NCBI RefSeq assembly: GCF_022096995.1
Contig: NZ_JACXGQ010000002.1
Coordinates: 124,001 to 188,000, forward strand
Source of the DNA: Yoonia sp. I 8.24
Lineage (GTDB): Bacteria > Pseudomonadota > Alphaproteobacteria > Rhodobacterales > Rhodobacteraceae
Length of the DNA stretch: 64,000 nucleotides
Direction of reading: 5' to 3'
This document shows positions 45,911-54,271 of the stretch, in pieces (the stretch's first letter is position 1; the number at the start of each line of letters is the position of its first letter). The notes under the pieces are model-generated. The model was not told the DNA's origin. It made no database searches and worked only from the letters and a program-made list of their open reading frames with translations. Both the position numbers and the translations under genes were made by a program.

Positions 45911-46720
45911 TTAGAAGTTAGGCGTTACACCGGGGAGGTCGAGCGCCTTGATCAACTCGCGCAGCTCTTGGCGGGCCGCCACGTTTGAGATGTTCATCCC
46001 CTTGACCCCAATGTCGCGTAGATCCAACAGGGTCAGCCCGCGTGGGAACAGTTCACGGAAAATGACCCGCTCGTTGAAACCGGGGGCCGTGCGGAATCCA
46101 ACACGTTTGGCCAATTTGGTAATGGCCCGCTGCATTTTTTCTTTGTTTACCATCGCTTGCGCGCCCATCCGGTTGCGGACAACCACCCAATCAATCGGCT
46201 TTAACCCGGCTTGCGCGCGCAACTGACGCGCGTTCCAGACCATTTCAGAATAGACTGACGGCCCGGTAATTTCATCGCCGTCACTATCCACATGTGCCAG
46301 CAAATCGAAGTCAACAAAGCTATCATTGAGTGGTGTAATCAGCGTATCAGCAAGGCTATGCGCGACTTGGCTAAGCCGCGTATGTGATCCCGGACAGTCG
46401 ATCAAAATAAAGTCATTGTCTGCTTCCATTTGTGACACAGCCATTGATAATCGGTGATCAAACGCATTTTCGCCCGGTTTGAGACTGGTTTGATCAATTT
46501 CTGGCAGTTCATGATAGCTCGGCGATGGCAGGTCTAACCCCTTTTGGGTCAAGAACTGATTGCGGTTTGTGATATAGCGTCCCAGGGTTTTTTGCCTTAG
46601 GTCAAGGTCAAGCGTCCCCACCCGGTGGCCCATGCGCGCCAAGGCTGTCGCAACATGCATCGACACGGTGGATTTTCCCGCGCCGCCTTTTTCATTTCCT
46701 ACGACAATAATATGTGCCAC
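45911..46720 (-). CDS. mipZ: Division-plane positioning ATPase MipZ
   Basis: MipZ is a ParA-type ATPase that forms a gradient from the pole to place FtsZ at mid-cell; it is characteristic of alphaproteobacteria lacking Min. The Walker A motif GGAGKST is at residues 12-18 and the Walker B-like ILIDCPG lies near 100. I use GTG 46720 (269 residues), 8 nt after GGGGA, since it gives the usual start AHIIVVGNEKGG. An ATG at 46735 is possible. Confidence 0.93.
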   Translation of the reverse strand: MAHIIVVGNEKGGAGKSTVSMHVATALARMGHRVGTLDLDLRQKTLGRYITNRNQFLTQKGLDLPSPSYHELPEIDQTSLKPGENAFDHRLSMAVSQMEADNDFILIDCPGSHTRLSQVAHSLADTLITPLNDSFVDFDLLAHVDSDGDEITGPSVYSEMVWNARQLRAQAGLKPIDWVVVRNRMGAQAMVNKEKMQRAITKLAKRVGFRTAPGFNERVIFRELFPRGLTLLDLRDIGVKGMNISNVAARQELRELIKALDLPGVTPNF

Positions 46721-46735
46721 GCAATCTATCCCCAC

Positions 46736-47111
46736 AGAATATGCTTTCGCACACTATATGCGGTGGTTGGTCACAGGGGAAGTGATGGTGCACGTGAATC
46801 TCAGATATTCGTGCTGTGAGGGGTACACCTGTCACGCCGCCCTTGACAGACGCCCAAGTAAAGCGCATGTGCACACCAACCGATGCAAGCTGCCGCGTGA
46901 GCAGAGCGAGACGCACAGTCATTCGCAAGGCATCGTTAACTTCCAGGTTCCCACATCACGCAGGGGTCCCGCGCCAAATCGGCGCCCGGACGATGCGGTT
47001 CAGGCTGTCAGCATATGGCGCAACCTTGCTTTGGCACTGCGGCGTTCGGCTGCGTGCCCATATTTTTGTGCGGGCCGATAGGGCCCGCTGAACAGATAGG
47101 ATATCCATCAC
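46736..47111. other. Divergent intergenic region between mipZ and a DEAD-box helicase
   Basis: About 376 bp. It must contain promoters for both genes, but I could not assign -35/-10 pairs confidently. Reading frames present here lack ribosome sites or recognisable sequence, and I call none. AGGA at 47098-47101 is the helicase ribosome site. DEAD-box helicase genes often have long 5' leaders, which could explain part of the space. Confidence 0.45.
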
Positions 47112-48410
47112 ATGGATTTTGATATGCTGGGGCTTGCGCCCCGTCTTGTAAATGTTCTCAAAGAACAAGGGATCACCGATCCCACCCCGATTCAAACCCA
47201 AGCTATTCCGCATGCCATGAATGGCCGCGACGTTATGGGGCTTGCCCAAACGGGCACCGGGAAAACGGCGGCTTTTGGTCTGCCGATGATCAACGCGCTG
47301 ATGAAGGCGGGCGTAAAGCCAAGCCCAAAAACAGCGCGTGGTTTGATCCTTGCACCGACACGTGAATTAGCCAAACAGATTTCCGAAAACCTTACCGCTT
47401 ATACCAAAGGTAGCCATTTGAAAGTCGCGCTTGTGGTTGGTGGTGCCGGGATTTCGGCGCAAACCAAACGCCTTGCTGCTGGCGTGGATCTGCTGGTTGC
47501 AACGCCTGGCCGCTTGATCGATTTGATCGATCGCCGCGCAGTGCGTTTGGACGAAACGATTTACCTTGTTTTGGACGAAGCTGACCAAATGCTCGACATG
47601 GGCTTTATCCATGCATTGCGTCAGATCGCGCCGCTTTTGGCGAAAGATCGTCAAACGATGATGTTCTCGGCGACGATGCCAAAACTGATGTCTGAATTGG
47701 CGTCGACCTACCTCAAAGATGCGGTGCGCGTGCAGGTGAACCCTCCGGGGCAGGCGGCCAAGAAAATCGCGCAATCCGTACATTTCGTGGCCCAAGCGGC
47801 CAAAACGGATTTGCTAGTCGAACTGCTGGATAAGCACCGCGATGAATTGGCGCTGGTGTTTGGCCGTACCAAGCATGGCTGCGAAAAACTGTACAAAGTG
47901 CTTGAGAAAAAGGGCTTTGCCGCCGCATCCATCCACGGCAACAAAAGCCAAGGCCAACGTGATCGGGCGATCACGGCGTTTAAGGCAGGCAAGGTACGTG
48001 TGCTTGTTGCGACGGACGTTGCCGCCCGTGGGATCGATATTCCCGATGTGCGCCACGTCTATAACTACGATATGCCCAATGTTGCTGATAACTATGTCCA
48101 CCGCATTGGCCGGACGGCACGCGCAGGGGCAGAAGGGTGCGCGATTGCATTGGTTGCACCAGACGAGATGATAGAATTGCAGGACATCGAAAAGGTGATG
48201 AAGGAAACGATCCCCGTCGCCTCTGGGCGTCCGTGGGAGATTAAGCCAGGCCAAAAGAAACGTCCCAACGGCGGTGGTGGCGGTGGACGTCGCGGCGGCG
48301 GTGGCGGCGGTGCGCGCCATGCAGGTGGTGGTAAACCCGGCGGCGGCAAGCCCGGTGGTGGGCGTCGGCGCAATGGCGGCGGTGCTGGCGGGCGTTCGCG
48401 CGCAGCCTAG
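47112..48410 (+). CDS. DEAD-box RNA helicase, RhlE type
   Basis: A 432-residue ATP-dependent RNA helicase. Motifs in order: Q motif ITDPTPIQTQAIP (21-33), motif I AQTGTGKT (45-52), DEAD at 155-158, SAT in MFSATMP, and motif VI HRIGRTARAG. The C-terminal 55 residues are a Gly/Arg-rich tail (GGGGGRRGGGG type) that binds RNA non-specifically. Such proteins unwind structured RNA in ribosome assembly and decay, and are often cold-induced. Confidence 0.93.
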   Translation: MDFDMLGLAPRLVNVLKEQGITDPTPIQTQAIPHAMNGRDVMGLAQTGTGKTAAFGLPMINALMKAGVKPSPKTARGLILAPTRELAKQISENLTAYTKGSHLKVALVVGGAGISAQTKRLAAGVDLLVATPGRLIDLIDRRAVRLDETIYLVLDEADQMLDMGFIHALRQIAPLLAKDRQTMMFSATMPKLMSELASTYLKDAVRVQVNPPGQAAKKIAQSVHFVAQAAKTDLLVELLDKHRDELALVFGRTKHGCEKLYKVLEKKGFAAASIHGNKSQGQRDRAITAFKAGKVRVLVATDVAARGIDIPDVRHVYNYDMPNVADNYVHRIGRTARAGAEGCAIALVAPDEMIELQDIEKVMKETIPVASGRPWEIKPGQKKRPNGGGGGGRRGGGGGGARHAGGGKPGGGKPGGGRRRNGGGAGGRSRAA

Positions 48411-48444
48411 GAACAGCAGCCGTCTCGGGATGATCTCGGGGCGG

Positions 48445-48759
48445 CTACCCGTATTTACGAAAAGCTTCCATTTCAAGCGCGAGCTTGGTGTGCAGTTCGG
48501 ACAGGACGAGCATTTCCTCTTTACGCGCGGCCTCAGCGGTCAGCGTTTTGAGACGCTCTTGCGATGCGAGAATTTGTTGACGCAAGATGACAACCGGCGA
48601 TTTTGCATCCGCCTCAGCCATGATCCGGTTCAGCACGGCATCCTGTGGGCGATCAACGGCGGGCAGCGGTTTGCCAGCGCCTGCTAGATTATCTAAATCG
48701 CCCCGCTTTTCCGCATTTTGGACAATCTGGTCAATCAGACTGCTCAGTGGGTGGTGCAT
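48445..48759 (-). CDS. DUF1992-family (YhdN/DnaJ-homologue C) protein
   Basis: A 104-residue soluble protein. The N-terminal segment LIDQIVQNAEKRGDLDNLAGAGKPLP (about 8-33) is the signature of the DUF1992 family, and the rest is a long helix rich in Glu, Leu and Lys. Relatives are sometimes annotated as DnaJ homologue subfamily C members but lack a J domain. The biochemical role is unknown. It converges with the helicase gene across a short gap. Confidence 0.8.
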   Translation of the reverse strand: MHHPLSSLIDQIVQNAEKRGDLDNLAGAGKPLPAVDRPQDAVLNRIMAEADAKSPVVILRQQILASQERLKTLTAEAARKEEMLVLSELHTKLALEMEAFRKYG

Positions 48760-48775
48760 GGTTTTGCCCTTTAGA

Positions 48776-49825
48776 CTAATTGTACGCGTCGCCGGTTATG
48801 AAATCGGTAAACACGTCCAATGCGAGTTTCGGTTGGCCGCGCCGATCATAAAGGCCGGAACGATCATGGACCGACGTATCATCATCTGTCAGCTTAAAAT
48901 AATATGCACGCGCAATGGGAAGGTTTGCAATCGCGGTGAGGTACCGGGCAAGCCGTTGCGCTTGATATGCGGGGTCTTGCGGTTCTAAGTCTGGGGCGGG
49001 ACCACCAAATTCGGTGACCCAAATAGGACGTCCGCCAGCGACAGAAGAGATCCAGCGGGTCGCGGGCAACCAAAGATCGTTCACGTCATCCAGATGTATG
49101 TCCGCAATATCGTAATCTGCGTGCCCGAGAACATAACGCACGTCTGAAATCGTTCGTCGATTGCGGTCAGCGTCACCGATGCAAAAATCGGTTGATAGGC
49201 CCTCGAGGTCGATCCCCGGAATAGAGACAGGGGCCTGATCAACGCAATGCACTTGGGCATAGGCTGCACGGCCGGTCACGCCGCCAAGAACGATTGGCAA
49301 GTCGGGGCGGTTGCGCCGCACGACACTTGCAAACCGTTGATGCAGGGCCAGAAATTCCTCAGCGGTGCCAACAAATTGGTTGTCCCATTCGTTCCCAAAC
49401 TGAATCGCGTCAAGGTCATCGCCGACGGCGGTCAACAGTCCTTCGAGATAGACCTCAAGTGGGGCGTCTTCGGTGATCAAACATGAATGGGTGTTGCGTG
49501 CGGCACAGGCAGCGTCTGGGCCGTCGCTTTGGACAGTAAGCAAGATTGTAAAGCCAGCTTGACGCAACGCGGTCATGCGCCGTTGGAGCGGGGCAAAGTC
49601 TGGCTGTAAACCGCGGCGCCGCCAATTGTCTGCAAAACGAATATGGGTCACGCCAATGGGGCGTAAGGCATTGGTCGTAAAGGCACGATGTTCCGCTGCT
49701 GAAACAGGCGGGAAGCTGATGCCAATTTCAGGGCCCGCATAGGACATCGACCCAGACAAAAGCAAAACGCCAGCCCAAAAAGGGCTGGCGCAGAAAATTC
49801 GCAAAGCGGGAAAATATCCCCGCAT
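48776..49825 (-). CDS. Exported glycoside-hydrolase-like TIM-barrel protein
   Basis: A 349-residue protein. The N-terminus FPALRIFCASPFWAGVLLLSGSMSYAG reads as a signal peptide. The body resembles clan-A glycoside hydrolases, with an acid/base Glu146 in QFGNEWDNQ and a nucleophile Glu272 in WVTEFGGPAP, each at the end of a beta strand as expected. The substrate is unknown. The ATG at 49825 lies 5 bp after the rpmE stop with only a weak ribosome site, and a terminator-like hairpin is embedded in codons for ASPFWAG (49764-49790). A downstream start at Met27 would lose the signal. Confidence 0.72.
   Translation of the reverse strand: MRGYFPALRIFCASPFWAGVLLLSGSMSYAGPEIGISFPPVSAAEHRAFTTNALRPIGVTHIRFADNWRRRGLQPDFAPLQRRMTALRQAGFTILLTVQSDGPDAACAARNTHSCLITEDAPLEVYLEGLLTAVGDDLDAIQFGNEWDNQFVGTAEEFLALHQRFASVVRRNRPDLPIVLGGVTGRAAYAQVHCVDQAPVSIPGIDLEGLSTDFCIGDADRNRRTISDVRYVLGHADYDIADIHLDDVNDLWLPATRWISSVAGGRPIWVTEFGGPAPDLEPQDPAYQAQRLARYLTAIANLPIARAYYFKLTDDDTSVHDRSGLYDRRGQPKLALDVFTDFITGDAYN
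49764..49790 (-). terminator. Terminator-like hairpin after rpmE, inside the next gene's signal-peptide codons
   Basis: On the minus strand CGCCAGCCC, a TTTTT loop and GGGCTGGCG followed by TTTTGCTTTT form a 9-bp stem and T-run. It lies 41-67 bp after the rpmE stop and within the first 21 codons of the glycoside-hydrolase-like gene. Confidence 0.7.
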
Positions 49826-49830
49826 TAGTC

Positions 49831-50052
49831 TTAGAAGCCCAGACCAGCGTATTTGTTTTTGAACTTAGAAACACGACCGCCAGCATCCATCAGACGGGTT
49901 GAGCCGCCGTTCCATGCTGGGTGGACTGATGGGTCGATGTCGAGCGCCATTTGGTCGCCCTCTTTGCCCCATGTGGATTTCATCTGAACCACAGAACCGT
50001 CGGTCATTTTGACTTCGATCATGTGGTAGTCGGGATGGATATCTTTTTTCAT
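49831..50052 (-). CDS. rpmE: 50S ribosomal protein L31
   Basis: A 73-residue protein with the family sequence [20 protein letters not shown] and a C-terminus [10 protein letters not shown]. The zinc-binding Cys residues of some L31 proteins are absent, so this is the Cys-free form often used under zinc limitation. rplS precedes it by 11 bp. A terminator-like hairpin follows. Confidence 0.95.
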   Translation of the reverse strand: MKKDIHPDYHMIEVKMTDGSVVQMKSTWGKEGDQMALDIDPSVHPAWNGGSTRLMDAGGRVSKFKNKYAGLGF

Positions 50053-50063
50053 GACAGCAATCC

Positions 50064-50447
50064 TTACGCTTGGGCGCCCTTAGGCGCTTTGTAGTTGGTG
50101 ACTTCGGCGATACGTGCGGATTTACCACGGCGCGAACGCAGGTAGTAAAGTTTCGCGCGACGTACGCGACCACGGCGAACCACGGTGATGTTGTCGATGT
50201 TTGTTGAATGCAGTGGGAACACACGTTCCACGCCTTCACCAAAAGAAATTTTGCGAACAGTGAACGAACCAGCAATGCCTTTGCCGTTCTTACGGGCGAT
50301 GCAGACGCCTTCGTAGTTTTGCACACGGGTACGTGTACCTTCGGTCACTTTGTAACCAACGCGGATGGTGTCACCCGCTTTAAAATCGGGGATTTCTTTC
50401 CCCAGCGCAGCAACTTGCTCCGCTTCGAGTTGTGCAATCAGATCCAT
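50064..50447 (-). CDS. rplS: 50S ribosomal protein L19
   Basis: A 127-residue protein with the L19 core: [22 protein letters not shown] and [21 protein letters not shown]. It sits at the 30S-50S interface. The usual trmD-rplS pairing is kept in order and strand, but 600 bp with a small membrane-protein gene lie between them here. Confidence 0.95.
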   Translation of the reverse strand: MDLIAQLEAEQVAALGKEIPDFKAGDTIRVGYKVTEGTRTRVQNYEGVCIARKNGKGIAGSFTVRKISFGEGVERVFPLHSTNIDNITVVRRGRVRRAKLYYLRSRRGKSARIAEVTNYKAPKGAQA

Positions 50448-50742
50448 CTGACGGCTCCTTTGAAATGCTTGCGGTTATCCGCAATGTTTGTTTGCGTGGC
50501 TCAGAGCTCTGTGTCGTTACCGGGTCCGCCTTTGCGCCCGCCAGAGATGCGTCATCATTGTTTTTTGTGGTTGTCCGGTCCAACTGGTGAGTTAAGGATC
50601 AACGCAGACCCGCTCAAAACCCAGATGGTGCCATAAACCAACACCCGGAATCAGCAAGCCGACCGGGAATGGCTGCGTATAGGATGATAAGGAGGGGTGA
50701 TCAAGGGGGAGCGTTTACACAAAGCTGATGCGGTGAGCCTAA
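50448..50742. other. rplS upstream leader region
   Basis: The 295 bp between rplS and the small membrane-protein gene should include the rplS promoter and leader. AAGGAGC at 50454-50460 on the minus side is the L19 ribosome site. No riboswitch or protein-binding leader was recognised. Confidence 0.4.
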
Positions 50743-50988
50743 TCAGATAACGTAGCAAATTGCCGCGTCGATTGCGCCGAATGTCGCTTCTATGGAACAA
50801 ACGAGATATGTAAGTGCGACAATGACATTTCTGTTTCGATGAAAATATCTCAGTCCCAGCCTTCGGTAGATGTGTCCGATGGACTCAGCAAGGAATGGCT
50901 GTCTGACATCTTCATTCCAATTCGTGTAAATTTTCGAAGCCCTAAAAAAGAAAATAGCCGCTAAAACGTTGATCGCGATGGTAATCAC
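50743..50988 (-). CDS. Small membrane protein of unknown function
   Basis: An 81-residue protein from GTG 50988, 6 nt after GGAG (a TTG at 51000 is upstream). One hydrophobic segment is at the N-terminus (ITIAINVLAAIFFF) and one near the C-terminus (VIVALTYLVCSIEATFGAIDAA), separated by a basic, aromatic-rich loop. No family is recognised. The base composition is AT-richer than in the flanking ribosome genes, and the gene interrupts the normal trmD-rplS spacing, so it may be an insertion. Confidence 0.5.
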   Translation of the reverse strand: MITIAINVLAAIFFFRASKIYTNWNEDVRQPFLAESIGHIYRRLGLRYFHRNRNVIVALTYLVCSIEATFGAIDAAICYVI

Positions 50989-51052
50989 TGAATTCTCCAA
51001 TGTGGCTGGTTCAATCTTTTCGAAAGATCGCTAAGATGGATTTCTCGCCGCC

Positions 51053-51865
51053 CTATCCGTTCGTCTTGCCAAACTTTTCCCACAAATCCGGCCGCCGCTC
51101 CTGTGTGATCTTCTCAGACATTTCGCGCCGCCATTCCGCAATCTTTGCGTGGTTGCCGGAAAGCAGCACCTCGGGGATCGCGTGGCCCTGCCATTCGGCG
51201 GGTTTGGTGTATTGCGGGTGTTCGAGTAGGCCGTTGGAATGGCTTTCCTCGACGGCGCTTTCGGCATTGCCTAACACGCCGGGTAGTAGCCGCACGGTGG
51301 CGTCGATCATGGCTTGGGCGGCGATTTCGCCGCCGGTCATGACAAAGTCACCAAGCGACACCTCTTGGATGCCAAAATGCTGCAAGATGCGCTCATCGAC
51401 GCCCTCAAACCGTCCACACAGCATTGTGACCCCATCTGTGCGCGCCCAGTTGCGGGCCATGTTCTGGTCAAACCGCTGTCCGCGCGGGCTGAGGTAAACC
51501 ATCGGCATCACGCCTTTGGCTCCGGCGCGCGCATCCTTGATCGCGGCCTCTAGCACATCAGCGCGTAGCACCATTCCTGCGCCACCACCAGCCGGGGTAT
51601 CATCGACGTTGCGATGTTTGCCGATGCCATATTCGCGCAGATCATAGGTTTGCATTTGCCAACGCCCGTCTTGTAACGCTTTTCCGGTCAGGCTTTCGCC
51701 CAGAACCCCAGGAAAGGCCTGCGGAAACAGCGTCAAAATTTGCGCGGTCCATGATCCGGCAAGTTCAGGCGTATCGGTCATCAGCTCACGGGGTTTCAGC
51801 GTGGGTCGGATGGAAATGCGGCCAGCAGCTTTGCCAGCGGGTTTGGGGGGCGTTTGTTCAGACAT
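51053..51865 (-). CDS. trmD: tRNA (guanine-37-N1)-methyltransferase
   Basis: TrmD methylates G37 next to the anticodon, preventing frameshifts. It is a SPOUT knot enzyme: GGGAGMVLRADV, LCGRFEGVDER and MTGGEIAAQAMIDATVRLLPGVLG are characteristic. At 270 residues it has about 30 extra N-terminal residues rich in Pro and Lys before TAQILTLFPQAFPG. An internal ATG at residue 29 (MTDTPELAG) could be the true start and would give the usual length. Confidence 0.94.
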   Translation of the reverse strand: MSEQTPPKPAGKAAGRISIRPTLKPRELMTDTPELAGSWTAQILTLFPQAFPGVLGESLTGKALQDGRWQMQTYDLREYGIGKHRNVDDTPAGGGAGMVLRADVLEAAIKDARAGAKGVMPMVYLSPRGQRFDQNMARNWARTDGVTMLCGRFEGVDERILQHFGIQEVSLGDFVMTGGEIAAQAMIDATVRLLPGVLGNAESAVEESHSNGLLEHPQYTKPAEWQGHAIPEVLLSGNHAKIAEWRREMSEKITQERRPDLWEKFGKTNG

Positions 51866-51928
51866 AGGCAGGTTCTAGGGGATGACACCGTTCTGGGAAA
51901 GGGGCAACATTGGCCAGAGGGGTAATGG

Positions 51929-52828
51929 ATGAGCACAGATTTCAACAGATTGCTGGATCGCAGCGCCGAACAAGAGGCCGCGATCGCGCGCTGGGATGCG
52001 GCGCAGGCGCAGAGCGCGTTGCTGCGGCAAATCACGCGTGGCGCTTTGCTGGGTGCAAAAGCCCACACAGGCGTTTTCGCGGCAGTTTATCAAGGTGAAC
52101 AGGTCGTTGTGCGCCATATCGCGCGACCGAACGCGCCTGATCTTGTGGCGAAGATGCAGAGCGATCTGGCATTGGTCGGCCCGCAGATGTGCGCGGGCGA
52201 TTGCCAGATTAATCAGCTCATTGCCGCAGACCCGCAGCATGGGGTTCTGGTCGTGTCGCGCGTGCCGGGGGTGCCTTATCATGGGGCGCTATTGGACCAA
52301 GCGGGACGTTGGCATGCGACATACGTTGGTAGGCGCCGCGCTGAGGCACATCTTTCGGCGATGTATTGGCAAAAGAAGCTAAAGATGATCCCTCGCAATG
52401 GATTGGAAGGAGATGATTGGGCGTTGGCGCAAGAGTTGCGCGAAGACCTGCGGTTTCAGACCCACGCGCTCAAAGGTGCCAGGATTTGTCGGGTTGCGGG
52501 GCATGGTGATTTTGCGCCGCATAATTTTCGGGTCAATGACGGCGTGCTTTACGGGTTTGACACGGGCACGGCGGCCAAAGCGCCGCTGGCGCGCGAATTG
52601 GCGCATTTTTTGCATCACATAGCGTTGAAATCTGACCACGAAATTGCGGCGACGCAGATCGCGTCATTTGTGCAAGCCGCAGGCTTGCCAGAGGCAGAGG
52701 TCACAACGGTTTTGCGCTACTTCTTTGGTTGGTATTTGTACCGTGCAATGTTGCGTTACGCCCGTAATGCGGGGCGTCGGGAAAAGCTACGCGCGCTTAT
52801 TCAGCGGTATCTTGATCCGATTGAGTAA
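51929..52828 (+). CDS. Aminoglycoside-phosphotransferase-family kinase
   Basis: A 299-residue protein of the APH/choline-kinase fold. The catalytic Brenner motif is HGDFAPHNF (about 192-200), followed by YGFDTG, where the metal-binding Asp normally sits. The N-lobe (about 30-110) has [14 protein letters not shown], weak for an ATP-lysine site. Members phosphorylate antibiotics, choline, sugars or hydroxyl-amino acids, and the substrate is not evident. It is the only plus-strand gene in the ribosome block and its 3' end overlaps rimM by 32 bp. Confidence 0.75.
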   Translation: MSTDFNRLLDRSAEQEAAIARWDAAQAQSALLRQITRGALLGAKAHTGVFAAVYQGEQVVVRHIARPNAPDLVAKMQSDLALVGPQMCAGDCQINQLIAADPQHGVLVVSRVPGVPYHGALLDQAGRWHATYVGRRRAEAHLSAMYWQKKLKMIPRNGLEGDDWALAQELREDLRFQTHALKGARICRVAGHGDFAPHNFRVNDGVLYGFDTGTAAKAPLARELAHFLHHIALKSDHEIAATQIASFVQAAGLPEAEVTTVLRYFFGWYLYRAMLRYARNAGRREKLRALIQRYLDPIE

Positions 52829-53327
52829 ACAGCCCTTCGGGCGGGTCCGCGATGATACGGCTCGCAGAGAGATCAACGGTGGGCACGGCGGCCTTTGTGA
52901 AGGGCAGTAGGATCGTGTCAGATTGCCCCGGCACGATCAGTTCAAGCAGATCACCCGCGCCATGGTCCATGACATTCTTAACGGTGCCCAATGTCGCGCC
53001 GCCTGTATCCAGCACGGTCAGGCCGATCAGATCGGCATAGTAATACTCATCGTCAGGCAGGGATGGGAGCACATCGCGGTCGGCGTAAAGGCTGACATTA
53101 CGCAGCGCGTCGGCTTCTTCTTTGGTGGTGACGCCGTCAACGCGGGCGGTGAAGCCGTTCTTAAGTTGGCCGGTCAGCACCATCTGTGCAAAGGCGCGGC
53201 CATCTTCGGTATAAAGCGGGGTGTAATCGGCAATTGCAGCGGGGTCCGCGCAAAAGGATTTCAGACGGATTTCGCCTTTGACGCCAAAAGAGCCGCCAAG
53301 CGAGCCAACAATAACGCGGTCAGTCAT
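52797..53327 (-). CDS. rimM: 16S rRNA processing protein RimM
   Basis: A 176-residue ribosome-maturation factor. The N-terminal RimM domain opens [21 protein letters not shown] and the C-terminal PRC-barrel starts near [15 protein letters not shown]. It binds S19 and the 30S head. Its ATG lies inside the end of the 50-residue gene upstream, with 8 bp of overlap. Its 3' end overlaps the kinase gene on the other strand. Confidence 0.94.
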   Translation of the reverse strand: MTDRVIVGSLGGSFGVKGEIRLKSFCADPAAIADYTPLYTEDGRAFAQMVLTGQLKNGFTARVDGVTTKEEADALRNVSLYADRDVLPSLPDDEYYYADLIGLTVLDTGGATLGTVKNVMDHGAGDLLELIVPGQSDTILLPFTKAAVPTVDLSASRIIADPPEGLFTQSDQDTAE

Positions 53328-53472
53328 GTGGAATATCCGATCTTATGCACATTTGTTGGGTCCAGTTTCCGTCTGCGGTTTCGCAATTGGCCTGCGCATT
53401 GCTGCGTTCGGTCAACACACCCGCTATAAAGGCAGCTGCCGTGAAAATCACAAGACGAAGCAATCGAAACAT
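53320..53472 (-). CDS. Small exported or membrane-anchored protein between rpsP and rimM
   Basis: A 50-residue ORF. The N-terminus is a positively charged stretch followed by a hydrophobic helix ([20 protein letters not shown], residues 1-20). A short mature part with two Cys ([10 protein letters not shown] and QMC) could be a small periplasmic domain or lipid-free peptide. AGGGAAA precedes the ATG and the stop overlaps the rimM start by 8 bp, which strongly suggests real translation. I recall similar short proteins at this position in related bacteria but cannot verify it. Confidence 0.75.
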   Translation of the reverse strand: MFRLLRLVIFTAAAFIAGVLTERSNAQANCETADGNWTQQMCIRSDIPHD

Positions 53473-53496
53473 GGGGTTTCCCTAAGGGGAGAGGGT

Positions 53497-53522
53497 GTTG
53501 CCCGGCGCAAAGGCCGGGCAAC
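53497..53522 (-). other. GC-rich hairpin after rpsP
   Basis: GTTGCCCGGC, a 6-nt loop and GCCGGGCAAC form a perfect 10-bp stem 11-36 bp after the rpsP stop. There is no T-run, so it may protect or attenuate the transcript rather than end it. Confidence 0.5.
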
Positions 53523-53532
53523 GAAAGGCGTC

Positions 53533-53925
53533 TTACTCTTCAGCAGGTGCTGCTTCTTCTGCAGGTGCGTTTGCGGCTTCTTCAGCGGCTTTTGCTTTTT
53601 CTGCTTTTTCTTCAGCGCGGGCTTGCGCCGCTTTGCCTGGCGTACCCTTTTTAGGGTTAGAGCGGTCTTTCTTCGGCAGCTCACCAGCAGCTTCGAGCAT
53701 ACGTGATACGCGATCAGTTGGCTGTGCGCCTTCAGACAACCAGTATTTCACGCGGTCGATATCCATTTTCACGCGGTCTTCGCTGTCTTTTGGCAACATT
53801 GGGTTATATGTGCCCAGCTTTTCGATGAAACGGCCATCGCGTGGCATACGGCTGTCAGCCGCAACGATTGCGTAGTGAGGACGTTTCTTAGAGCCGCCGC
53901 GTGCGAGACGAATTTTCATAGCCAT
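53533..53925 (-). CDS. rpsP: 30S ribosomal protein S16
   Basis: A 130-residue protein. The first 85 residues are standard S16 ([24 protein letters not shown], then [11 protein letters not shown]). A C-terminal extension of about 45 residues is rich in Ala, Glu and Lys ([20 protein letters not shown]), as is common in alphaproteobacteria. Confidence 0.95.
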   Translation of the reverse strand: MAMKIRLARGGSKKRPHYAIVAADSRMPRDGRFIEKLGTYNPMLPKDSEDRVKMDIDRVKYWLSEGAQPTDRVSRMLEAAGELPKKDRSNPKKGTPGKAAQARAEEKAEKAKAAEEAANAPAEEAAPAEE

Positions 53926-53952
53926 GGTGTAGTTCTCCTATAAATGGCAGGG

Positions 53953-53979
53953 GTTGGGTGGATTGAAATCCACCCTACG
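53953..53979. repeat. Palindromic repeat, copy 3
   Basis: GTTGGGTGGATT, a GA loop and AATCCACCCTAC share the core GGGTGGAT with the repeats at 1838-1865 and 10299-10317. It lies between rpsP and the chorismate mutase gene, with its outer bases up to the stop of that gene. Confidence 0.65.
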
Positions 53980-54271
53980 ATTGGTGTTGTTTGTGGTGTT
54001 GGATCACTTCTTGAATAATGAAATTCAAGAATTTCTTGGCAAATTCCGGGTCGAGATCAGCCCGGTTTGCAAGGTCGGTTAGCCGTGCGATCTGATGCTC
54101 TTCGCGGGTCGGATCGGATGGCGGAAGGTCGTGTTCGGCTTTCAATTTGCCGACGGCTTGGGTGTGTTTGAACCGCTCGCCCAAAGTATAGACAAGGATT
54201 GCATCCAAACGGTCGATGCTATCGCGGTGTCCCTTAAGGACCTGCGCGGCGCGGGTGATTGCGTCAGACAT
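53975..54271 (-). CDS. Chorismate mutase, AroQ type
   Basis: A 98-residue all-helical mutase that converts chorismate to prephenate for phenylalanine and tyrosine. Catalytic-type residues lie in HRDSIDRLDAILVYTLGERF (about 14-33) and KLKAEHDLPPSDPTREEHQI (about 41-60). I use the ATG at 54271, which overlaps the GNAT stop by 8 bp; an upstream ORF start at 54415 lies inside that gene. The placement among ffh-rpsP genes looks conserved in this group. Confidence 0.88.
   Translation of the reverse strand: MSDAITRAAQVLKGHRDSIDRLDAILVYTLGERFKHTQAVGKLKAEHDLPPSDPTREEHQIARLTDLANRADLDPEFAKKFLNFIIQEVIQHHKQHQS

Noticed and set aside
46740..47111. Small coding genes in the mipZ-helicase gap (for example the frames 46816-47091 and 46692-46928)
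   Set aside because: No convincing ribosome sites, overlapping frames on both strands, and low-complexity basic composition typical of noncoding GC-rich sequence.
53324..53521. 65-residue minus-strand frame between rpsP and rimM
   Set aside because: It overlaps the better-supported 50-codon gene in another frame, has Cys/His-rich random-looking composition and contains a hairpin sequence.
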